DNA of 19,052 nucleotides, from the NCBI GenBank assembly GCA_030595585.1, contig JAUVCY010000004.1, forward strand, positions 1 to 19,052, given 5' to 3'. The notes beneath the pieces were generated by a model, which made no database searches, was not told where the DNA came from, and saw nothing but the letters and a program-made list of their open reading frames with translations. Within the stretch, counting starts at the first letter, position 1; the number at the start of each line of letters is the position of its first letter. The translations under genes were made by a program, and so were the position numbers. Positions 12,675-19,052 of this stretch are shown here, in pieces. The stretch comes from Thermoplasmatota archaeon (GTDB lineage: Archaea; Thermoplasmatota; Penumbrarchaeia; Penumbrarchaeales; Penumbrarchaeaceae).

Positions 12675-14801
12675 ATGGCCGATGGTTTCACTTCCCTGTT
12701 CCCATACGCGGTTCGCCCCATCCAGGAGAAGATGATGGCATCGGTTTGGGATGCTTTGACCTCCGGGGGCCACGTCGTGATAGAGGCGGGTACCGGCTCG
12801 GGAAAGACGATCTCCGCGCTTGCTCCAACGTTGGAATACGCCTTTGCGAATAGAAAGAGGGTCCTGTATCTGACCAGGACCAACTCACAGCAGAGACAGG
12901 TGATCGAGGAGTTCCGCAGGATAAGGGACCTCCAGGGCGTTGGAGAAGTACATGAGAACGAGGAACCCCTCCTTGATATAACCGACCAACTCGGGCGGAT
13001 CCTGGGTGAGATCAATGAGGTCGAGACACCGGAGAGGGAGGAGCTGACGTGTACTCGGGATAAAACCTTTGATACCCTCTGGGACGGTGGTATGGCAGAG
13101 GGAATATGCGTGGGCCTTCAGGGAAGGTCCAATATGTGCCCGATCACCTCCGAGGACCCGGAGTTCATAGGGGGGACCCCCGAGGAGCTGTCCAAGATGT
13201 GCTCCGAGAGGAAGAAGAACACCATGAACAGGATGGCCGGAAGGCCAAACGACGGGAAGGAGTGCAGGTATTTTTCCGCCTTCCTCCTTGACGATGGGAT
13301 GGAGGTAAGGAGATGGGCGAAGAGGGTGATCCCCACGGCGGAGGAGCTGATAGATCATTCGCTTTCGATGGGCATCTGCCCCTACGAGGTCACAAAGGCG
13401 ATCATCCGGGATGCTGTCCTGATAACCGCCCCTTACATCTATTTCATCTCTCCTTTCATCAGGAGAAGGCTGCTGGAGTGGATGGAGTGCTCGATCGATG
13501 AGGTGATAGTGATCATCGATGAGGCGCACAACCTCTCCGGGTTCGCGCGGGAGCTCTCCTCACTGTCCATTGGCAGCAGGACGATACGGGCCGCCCTGTC
13601 AGAGGTGGAGAGACATGGCGACCACGAGATAGGAGGGGGCATGTTCATAAGCGGCTTCCTGGGAAGGTTCCAGACGGCCATGGATCGGCTGACCGAGGAG
13701 TATCTGATAGATGATGACGGCCTCGTACCCCCGTCATCACTGGCCGAGGAGCTGATGTTCCTCACGGGAACCAACTCCAACAGGGTAGATGATCTCTGCA
13801 CGAGGCTGACCCACCATGGGACCGCGATCCAGGACAGGAAGAAGGCGGAGGGAAAGTTGCCGCGTTCGTACATTCACACCGTGGGTGCCTTCTATCTCAC
13901 CTGGAGGGACCTGGAGTTCGAGAGGTATACTCCCCTCATCGTAAAGGGTAGAAAGGAAGACTCGGGATATCTTGAGGCTTTCTCGATGGACCCATCCACT
14001 TTGACAGGGGTCCTACGTGAGGTACACGCCTCCATTCACCTATCTGGAACCCTCTCTCCGCTGGAGGAATACAGGGATTCCATCGGCCTGCCAGAGAACG
14101 CCTCCCTCATCAGCATGTCACCTCCGTTTCCCCCCGGGAACAGGATGCTCGTACACTCAAAAGAGCTTACCACGAACTACGAACAGCTGATGAGGGACCC
14201 GGAGATGATAGAGATGTTCAGGCGGGAGATCGTCGATATCCTTCGGGTCGAGAGGGGGCGGAACCTGGCCATATTCTTTCCCTCCTTCGACCTTCTGAGG
14301 AGGATCCTGGGCTCCCCGGAGCTGGAGGACGGCACCTCTCTCCCGCCATCCATTGACTGCGGAAGGGAGATGTTCATCGAGAGGAGGGGGAGCTCCCAAT
14401 CCGAGGTGATGGACCTCGTGGAGAGGTTCAAGGTAAGTCACGGCGGGGTGCTCGCCTCCGTGATCGGTGGGCGGTTATCAGAGGGGGTCGACTATCCTGG
14501 ATCGGAGCTGGAGATAGTTATCATCGTTGGCATCCCATATCCCAAGCCCAATGCAAGGCAGAGGGCCCTGTTGGCATACTATGACATCCGCTTTGGAAAG
14601 GGGTGGGAATATACGGTTATCGCTCCCGCGGCCAGGAGGATGCTCCAGGCCCTTGGAAGAATGATAAGGAGCGGGGAGGAGAGGGGTTTCGGGATCATCC
14701 TGGATAAGAGGGCGTTGCATTTCAGGGAGGAGCTCACAGGTATCAGCGAGGAGAGAGATATTCCCATGGTCCTATCGAGGTTCTTTCAGGGGAACCATTA
14801 A
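12675..14801 (+). CDS. xpd: XPD/Rad3-family Fe-S DNA helicase
   Basis: 708 residues, longer than well-known archaeal XPD proteins (roughly 550-620). SF2 motifs are in order: an N-terminal Q-like PYAVRPIQ (10-17), Walker A EAGTGSGKT (37-45), LTRTNSQ motif Ia (66-72), DEAH box (282-285), LAIFFPSF, GGRLSEGVDYPG (motif V) and QALGRMIRS (motif VI). Four cysteines, C155, C176, C197 and C235, match the XPD 4Fe-4S cluster (NMCP, KMCSE, KECRY, GICPY). XPD unwinds DNA 5' to 3'; in archaea its repair role is not settled. About 60 acidic residues (about 88-148) before the first cluster cysteine account for some of the extra length. The start was chosen at 12675 because the conserved PYAVRP region follows after nine residues; upstream in-frame codons (from 12582) encode an unlikely leader and overlap the promoter. 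Membership of the XPD/DinG superfamily is certain; XPD itself is the likely branch. Confidence 0.92.
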   Translation: MADGFTSLFPYAVRPIQEKMMASVWDALTSGGHVVIEAGTGSGKTISALAPTLEYAFANRKRVLYLTRTNSQQRQVIEEFRRIRDLQGVGEVHENEEPLLDITDQLGRILGEINEVETPEREELTCTRDKTFDTLWDGGMAEGICVGLQGRSNMCPITSEDPEFIGGTPEELSKMCSERKKNTMNRMAGRPNDGKECRYFSAFLLDDGMEVRRWAKRVIPTAEELIDHSLSMGICPYEVTKAIIRDAVLITAPYIYFISPFIRRRLLEWMECSIDEVIVIIDEAHNLSGFARELSSLSIGSRTIRAALSEVERHGDHEIGGGMFISGFLGRFQTAMDRLTEEYLIDDDGLVPPSSLAEELMFLTGTNSNRVDDLCTRLTHHGTAIQDRKKAEGKLPRSYIHTVGAFYLTWRDLEFERYTPLIVKGRKEDSGYLEAFSMDPSTLTGVLREVHASIHLSGTLSPLEEYRDSIGLPENASLISMSPPFPPGNRMLVHSKELTTNYEQLMRDPEMIEMFRREIVDILRVERGRNLAIFFPSFDLLRRILGSPELEDGTSLPPSIDCGREMFIERRGSSQSEVMDLVERFKVSHGGVLASVIGGRLSEGVDYPGSELEIVIIVGIPYPKPNARQRALLAYYDIRFGKGWEYTVIAPAARRMLQALGRMIRSGEERGFGIILDKRALHFREELTGISEERDIPMVLSRFFQGNH

Positions 14802-14863
14802 AAGGCGGTTTGTTACTTTACATCCAATTTGTGGGATGTCCAATACTCCATTTCTGCAATTCT

Positions 14864-14872
14864 AAGGAGAGG
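14864..14872 (+). promoter_or_regulatory. Ribosome binding site supporting a TTG start
   Basis: AAGGAGAGG lies five bases before TTG 14878. No in-frame ATG with a comparable site is near, so TTG is the likely start of the RecA/KaiC-like gene. Confidence 0.65.
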
Positions 14873-14877
14873 TTTCC

Positions 14878-17217
14878 TTGGGTAAGAGAAGCAAGGGAAA
14901 GAAAAGGGGTCGAAAGGCCCGATCCAAGAAGGTTGAGCTGCTGGATGATGATTGGGATGAGGATACACCTGTAAAGAAAGATACGCCTTCCAAGAGTGAG
15001 AAAAAGGTGAAGGATTCATCTAACCTTCCGGAGAGTGCTCCTGAAGAGATCCCCGAGGCGGAGGAGATCGAAGTTATCTCCACCCCCAAGGATGACCCTG
15101 AGGAGGAGGAGGAGGAGTTTGAGATAACCACCAAGAGGAAGGGGAAAAGAAGGAAGGCGAGAAAAAGGAAAGCCGAGGTGGAGGAGGACACGTCCGAACT
15201 TGATAGGCCTGTAAAGGCCCATAAGAAGGTGGAGGTAGAGGAGGATATTCCAGCTGAAGCAGAGCCGGTGATAGAGGAAGAGGAGGAAGACATTCCTGCT
15301 GAAGAAGAACCAGTGGTGGAGGAAGAGGAGGATATTCCAGCTGAAGCAGAGCCGGCGATAGAGGAAGAGGAGATCGACGGCCTTCCACTGGACGATGACC
15401 TGCTCGGCTCGGTTGGGGATGTGAGCGATATCGTGGACGGGCTCGAGGAGGAGATCGCCCAGCAGGAAGATTCCCACGCCCTAAAAAGGGATGTGCCGGG
15501 GATACTCCGCGACGTGATCTCACAGGCATGGGAAGATGGGGTTATCACAAGCGATGAGATGGCCCTTCTTCACGTACTGAAGAAGAGGTTCAAGTTGGAC
15601 GATGAGACCTTCGAGAAGATCATGGAGGAGGCGAGGCCGGAAGGTGGAGAGATCCTCGATGAGACCCAGGAGGAGGCCCCAACCGATATTGAGGACAAAG
15701 ATAAGGAAGATGACGACGAATCGGTAGATTCGTCTAACTCTCGCGAAAGTATTCGCTCGGATACCGACGAATCGGTAGATTCGTCTAACCTTCAGGATGA
15801 CCTTGAGGAAGAAGAAGATGACCTGGATGATGAGGAGATCGAGGACCTCGAAGTTGATGATGATGAGGATGAAGACGATGATGACCTGGATGATGATCTT
15901 GAGGACGATGACGATCTCGATGACGACGAAGATAATGATCTCAATGAAGACAAAAATGAGGAGGACGACTGGGATAACGAGGACCTGGATATGATGGACC
16001 TCGAACAGGAGATCCTGCAGGATGAACTTGATGAGACCGCCCAACCAGCGATGGACATCCCGATGCCCCCTCCTCCGCCGCCAAAGCCTTCCACGATGAT
16101 AACGTTGACCTCTTCCATCAGGGGCCGTGCCCCCCTTGGAGCGTCCTTCGATCTGAAGCAGAAGGAGACGGAGGGCACAAAAAGGTCAAGATGCCCCAAG
16201 TGCAAGAACCAGATAGCAATGCACGAAGGGATCACCAGATGCCCGATCTGTTCCGCCACACTCTCAACAAAGGAGGAGATCTCCGACGGCATGAGGGTCC
16301 TTATCGATCAGGCCAGGGCGGCCATCAAAGAGGGACACAAGGGCAAAGCAAAGGAGCTCCTATCGATAGTACTGGAGAAGAACCCGGACAACAAGGAGGC
16401 GCAGTTCTTCATGCGCAAGGTGAAGGCGGGCACGTCAAAGGGAGGGAGAACCGCCGGCACACAGGTTGACCTCCGCAATGTGGCAAAGATCAGCACCGGC
16501 GTGATCAGACTGGACCACCTCCTGAACGGAGGCCTGTCCGTGGGGGCACAGGTCATGTTGAAAGGACCTCCCTTCTGTGGAAAGGATGAGCTGTTCGATC
16601 AGATCATGGCCTCGGCGCTCAAAGCCGGTTTCCCCGTGATATACGTCTCCACGAACAGGGCGATGAAGGATGTCATCCAGGGCATTGTCAAGTACATACC
16701 CAACTTTAAATCCTTCAACCGCGAGGGGAAGATATGGATGTACGACCTCTTCTCAAAACACGATACCAAGAAGGTCCTGAAGGAGGGCCATCGGATATTC
16801 AATATCGAGATCCCGGAGGATTTCAAGAAGTTCCGGGAGGACCTTATTTTCGTCCAAGAGGAGGCGGTGAAGAACTACGGGGGAGGCCTGCTTATAATAA
16901 ATTCCCTCTCGCCACTCATCTCCCAGACCGAGTTCAACGACCTTCACAAATTCCTGCAGATGCTCATCGTGAGGTCCAAGGGATACCGATTCACCAACCT
17001 GGTGGATGTCGCCCACGGCATCCACGACGACTCGGTGATCAACTCGGTCGAGTACTTGATGGAAGGCATAATCGAGTTCAAGGAGGCGGATTCCAGAAAC
17101 CACCTCAGGCTGCGGGGATTCGGACAGAAGGTGGCATCCAGGGAGTGGATCGAGTACAGTCTCACTCAAGATGGCCTGAACCTCTTTGGATCCTTCACCC
17201 AGGAGCGTATCGTCTGA
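14878..17217 (+). CDS. RecA/KaiC-like protein with acidic linkers, zinc ribbon and degenerate P-loop
   Basis: 779 residues, TTG start with AAGGAGAGG upstream. Order: Lys/Arg-rich head (1-18); acidic linker with three EDIPAE.EP units (122-166); a helical TerB-like segment with AWEDGVITSDE (217-227); a very acidic linker (about 268-385); PMPPPPPPKP (396-404); zinc ribbon CPKC (439-442)...CPIC (455-458); a TPR-like helical pair (about 470-516); and a RecA/KaiC-like core (about 530-779) beginning STGVIRLDHLLNGGL. The core's Walker A reads GPPFCGKD (563-570), with Asp in place of the usual Ser/Thr, and Walker B reads LLIIN (671-675), with Asn in place of Asp, so ATP hydrolysis is doubtful. KaiC-like proteins of archaea act in signalling or DNA-related roles; this one may be a scaffold or sensor. 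It is tail to tail with the ABC permease gene. Confidence 0.85.
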   Translation: MGKRSKGKKRGRKARSKKVELLDDDWDEDTPVKKDTPSKSEKKVKDSSNLPESAPEEIPEAEEIEVISTPKDDPEEEEEEFEITTKRKGKRRKARKRKAEVEEDTSELDRPVKAHKKVEVEEDIPAEAEPVIEEEEEDIPAEEEPVVEEEEDIPAEAEPAIEEEEIDGLPLDDDLLGSVGDVSDIVDGLEEEIAQQEDSHALKRDVPGILRDVISQAWEDGVITSDEMALLHVLKKRFKLDDETFEKIMEEARPEGGEILDETQEEAPTDIEDKDKEDDDESVDSSNSRESIRSDTDESVDSSNLQDDLEEEEDDLDDEEIEDLEVDDDEDEDDDDLDDDLEDDDDLDDDEDNDLNEDKNEEDDWDNEDLDMMDLEQEILQDELDETAQPAMDIPMPPPPPPKPSTMITLTSSIRGRAPLGASFDLKQKETEGTKRSRCPKCKNQIAMHEGITRCPICSATLSTKEEISDGMRVLIDQARAAIKEGHKGKAKELLSIVLEKNPDNKEAQFFMRKVKAGTSKGGRTAGTQVDLRNVAKISTGVIRLDHLLNGGLSVGAQVMLKGPPFCGKDELFDQIMASALKAGFPVIYVSTNRAMKDVIQGIVKYIPNFKSFNREGKIWMYDLFSKHDTKKVLKEGHRIFNIEIPEDFKKFREDLIFVQEEAVKNYGGGLLIINSLSPLISQTEFNDLHKFLQMLIVRSKGYRFTNLVDVAHGIHDDSVINSVEYLMEGIIEFKEADSRNHLRLRGFGQKVASREWIEYSLTQDGLNLFGSFTQERIV
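15714..15738 (+). repeat. Palindrome-bearing 25-bp repeat, copy 1
   Basis: The unit contains GACGAATC, a 4-base loop GGTA, and GATTCGTC, a perfect 8-bp inverted repeat. An identical 25-base copy begins 51 bases (17 codons) later, in frame, encoding ESVDSSN twice. Confidence 0.8.
15765..15789 (+). repeat. Palindrome-bearing 25-bp repeat, copy 2
   Basis: Identical to 15714-15738. Between the copies lies a third small inverted repeat, GCGAA-AGTA-TTCGC (15743-15756). Codons here (TCG, GTA, AGT, CGC) differ from the surrounding GAG/GAT-rich linker. Confidence 0.8.
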
Positions 17218-18423
17218 TCAGGCGTGTATCTCCTTCCTCCTGAACAGGAGGAACGCGATCCCGGTGAAGACACCAAAGAGGACCAGTGGGATCACCACAT
17301 TGACAGGGTCCAGGTATGTGTCGATAATCAGTTCTGAATTGTTGAAGTAGGAGAATATCGAGAAGTATTTCAGCCAATCTCCCCACGAGGAGATATTGAC
17401 GATGATCATCATTATGTATTGTCCTACAACGAGCCCCATCATCAGGGCCGTGACCTTGGCCCCCTCATCCACGAGGGTCGATACCACCATTGCGACCCCG
17501 ATAAATGCCAGTGCTATGGGGATAGATCCCAGTAGTGTTATAGCATAGGGCGCCAGAGGTACGGGTTCTCCTATGAGGATGGTCCCCAGCACCAGACCGA
17601 GGAAGGCTCCCAGCATGACCGCAGCAAGAAACACGATCTGGGACAGGAGCTTTTCCATCATGAACCTCCCCCGCGAGTAACCCGTTGCGAGCAGTATGTC
17701 CATGGACTTGTCCTCGACATGCTTTGATACCGAGCCTCCCGCTTTGATGCAGAGGAATATTACAAGGAACAGGAGCCACATCGAGAAGAACTCGATGCTG
17801 ATGAATCCCTTCAAGGTGCTGAAATCGATATTATCCGTGCCAAGCATACCTTCGTAGATCTGGTTTCCCTCCGCGATCTCGTTGAAAACGCTGGTTATCA
17901 CAAGGTCCATTGTGGATACCGAGTCGCTAACCTCCACAGGGGTCAGGTTAGTCTCCGATGTAACGAAGAGGACCCAGAAATACGCCGTATCGTTGACCCG
18001 TTCAAAATGGAGTTCCAGGTCCGTCCCCGTGTACATCAGCTCGATCCCGTAGGAGGAGATGAGCGACCTGTTTGTTATTAGGTCATCCAGTTCTACCAGG
18101 TCAGGATCAATGACCGTATTGTTCCCGTTGATGAGATCCTTGAAAATACCATATCTCAATGGGTCCCTTGCCCCAAAAGCGATATGGTAGCTGGATCCCA
18201 CCCTTGGGTCCCAAGAGAGGTTGTAGGACCTCTCACCAGATTCCCCAACCCCCTCCTCCTTGAGAAGTATTCCATCTCCCTGGTTCATGGGGTCAGAGAG
18301 ATCTTCGGCGAACGTGGGATACATCATTATGATCAGCATGGCGTAGAATAGGATTATCGTCGAGTAGATGATCACGCCCTTTCGGGAGTCCTTTACGGTG
18401 ACCTTGAACAGGGGCATCTTCAT
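17218..18423 (-). CDS. ABC-2 type transporter permease
   Basis: 401 residues. One N-terminal transmembrane helix (about 17-37) is followed by an extracellular domain of about 160 residues (about 38-200) with several N-x-S/T sites, then about five helices (about 205-228, 255-285, 290-318, 322-345 and 370-392), the layout of ABC-2/NatB-like export permeases. A cytoplasmic stretch KHVEDKSMDILLATGYSRGRF (233-253) between the second and third helices matches the coupling-helix region of this family. ATG 18423 overlaps the stop of the ATPase gene in an ATGA, with GGTGA five bases before the ATG. Substrate unknown; the large outer domain could engage it. Its stop codon abuts that of the RecA/KaiC-like gene. 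Confidence 0.9.
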   Translation of the reverse strand: MKMPLFKVTVKDSRKGVIIYSTIILFYAMLIIMMYPTFAEDLSDPMNQGDGILLKEEGVGESGERSYNLSWDPRVGSSYHIAFGARDPLRYGIFKDLINGNNTVIDPDLVELDDLITNRSLISSYGIELMYTGTDLELHFERVNDTAYFWVLFVTSETNLTPVEVSDSVSTMDLVITSVFNEIAEGNQIYEGMLGTDNIDFSTLKGFISIEFFSMWLLFLVIFLCIKAGGSVSKHVEDKSMDILLATGYSRGRFMMEKLLSQIVFLAAVMLGAFLGLVLGTILIGEPVPLAPYAITLLGSIPIALAFIGVAMVVSTLVDEGAKVTALMMGLVVGQYIMMIIVNISSWGDWLKYFSIFSYFNNSELIIDTYLDPVNVVIPLVLFGVFTGIAFLLFRRKEIHA

Positions 18424-19052
18424 TTGCTCACCCCCTTCTCGGGTCGGGTCCCGGGATCATCATCCTCGTAGAAATGGAGGAAGAGGTCCTCCAGTGATAC
18501 CTCCTCGTAGTCCATATCAAGGATCGTGTGATCTGCGAGGGCCTTGATCACGTTGTCAATGCCTGTTGAGATGGTGATCAGGAGTGTCTTCTCGTCCTCC
18601 GGGTCCACCTCCACCTTGGTGACCCCCTTGAGCGAGGTGAATGGGCGGACATCGCACTTCTTGGATAATTTCACCCTCATTATCTTTCCAGTCCTGGATT
18701 TGAAATTTGTCATCTTCTCGGTCAGGATCAGCCGGCCCTCCTTGATGATCGCCACACGATCACAAATAGTCTCAACCTCCACAAGGATGTGGGATGAGAG
18801 GAAGACCGTCCTTCCCGCCGCCTTCTCCTCATGTATAAGCTTGTAGAACTCCTGTTGCATCAGAGGGTCCAGTCCCGTCGTGGGCTCGTCCAGTATCACA
18901 AGATCGGGAGAGTGCATGAAGGCGGATACGAGGCCCACCTTCTGCCTGTTCCCCCTGGAGAACTCCTTTATACGCCTGGTGAGGTCCAGCTGGAACCTCT
19001 CCGAGAGCTCCTCGATCCTCTCCTTTCCCCTGAAATCCATCATGGAGAGGAG
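18420..19052 (-). CDS. ABC-2 transporter ATP-binding protein, 5' end beyond window
   Basis: About 210 C-terminal residues are visible; the reading frame stays open through the right edge, so the N-terminus with Walker A lies outside. Visible motifs are the signature region FSRGNRQKVGL, Walker B LVILDEPT, the D-loop GLDP, and the H-loop SSH. These are typical of the ATPases of ABC-2 exporters (CcmA/NatA type). A C-terminal extension of about 90 residues (RVKLSKKCDVRPF onwards) follows the nucleotide-binding domain. It is translationally coupled to the permease and would energise it. Confidence 0.92.
   Translation of the reverse strand, partial: LLSMMDFRGKERIEELSERFQLDLTRRIKEFSRGNRQKVGLVSAFMHSPDLVILDEPTTGLDPLMQQEFYKLIHEEKAAGRTVFLSSHILVEVETICDRVAIIKEGRLILTEKMTNFKSRTGKIMRVKLSKKCDVRPFTSLKGVTKVEVDPEDEKTLLITISTGIDNVIKALADHTILDMDYEEVSLEDLFLHFYEDDDPGTRPEKGVSK

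Noticed and set aside
14862..15548. Ser-rich open frame on the minus strand
   Set aside because: It is the complement of the Glu/Asp-rich linker (GAG/GAT read as CTC/ATC and shifted to TCC/TCA); no independent evidence of coding.

Overview
The window looks like a chromosomal segment of a euryarchaeote, most likely from the Thermoplasmata or a related uncultivated lineage. The support is a PurP-type (archaeal) purine enzyme, an XPD-family Fe-S helicase, a RecA/KaiC-like protein, TATA-box promoters with short or no leaders, GGAGGTGA-type ribosome binding sites, and heavy AGG/ATA codon use. The lineage is inferred; there is no rRNA or other marker to settle it. I see no tRNA, rRNA, CRISPR array, insertion sequence or phage gene.

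Left half (1-10393, all minus strand): a tightly coupled operon transcribed right to left. It begins with a giant surface protein of 2530 residues (signal/anchor helix, short Tsp3 calcium-binding tract, transglutaminase-like domain, about 44 more Tsp3 repeats, beta-rich domains, transmembrane helix, cytoplasmic DUF4129-like domain). It is followed, with 4, 13 and 10 base overlaps, by a DUF4350-like membrane protein, a DUF58 protein and a multi-spanning membrane protein cut by the window edge. This is the archaeal/bacterial transglutaminase-DUF4129-DUF4350-DUF58 surface module, but no MoxR ATPase lies between the visible genes. The transglutaminase nucleophile is Ser instead of Cys and the acidic residue is Glu instead of Asp, so the domain may be a pseudoenzyme or may work differently.

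Middle (10394-10644): a divergent promoter region with a TATA box for each direction, a pair of 11-bp direct repeats around the minus-strand TATA box, and a tandem 11-bp A-rich repeat.

Right half (10645-17217, mostly plus strand): a PurP-family ATP-grasp enzyme, a short charged protein, a small zinc-ribbon protein on the minus strand, an XPD/Rad3-family helicase, and a 779-residue protein that joins long acidic linkers, a TerB-like helical segment, a zinc ribbon, a TPR-like segment and a RecA/KaiC-like domain whose Walker A and B residues are degenerate. Its linker carries a 25-bp palindromic sequence twice.

Right end (17218-19052, minus strand): an ABC-2 type exporter pair, with the ATPase (5' end beyond the window) overlapping the permease by 4 bases. 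The permease stop codon abuts the stop codon of the RecA/KaiC-like gene with no space between.

The strongest candidate for something new is the giant protein and its operon: an altered-triad transglutaminase mounted inside a calcium-binding stalk that has its own higher-order periodicity.
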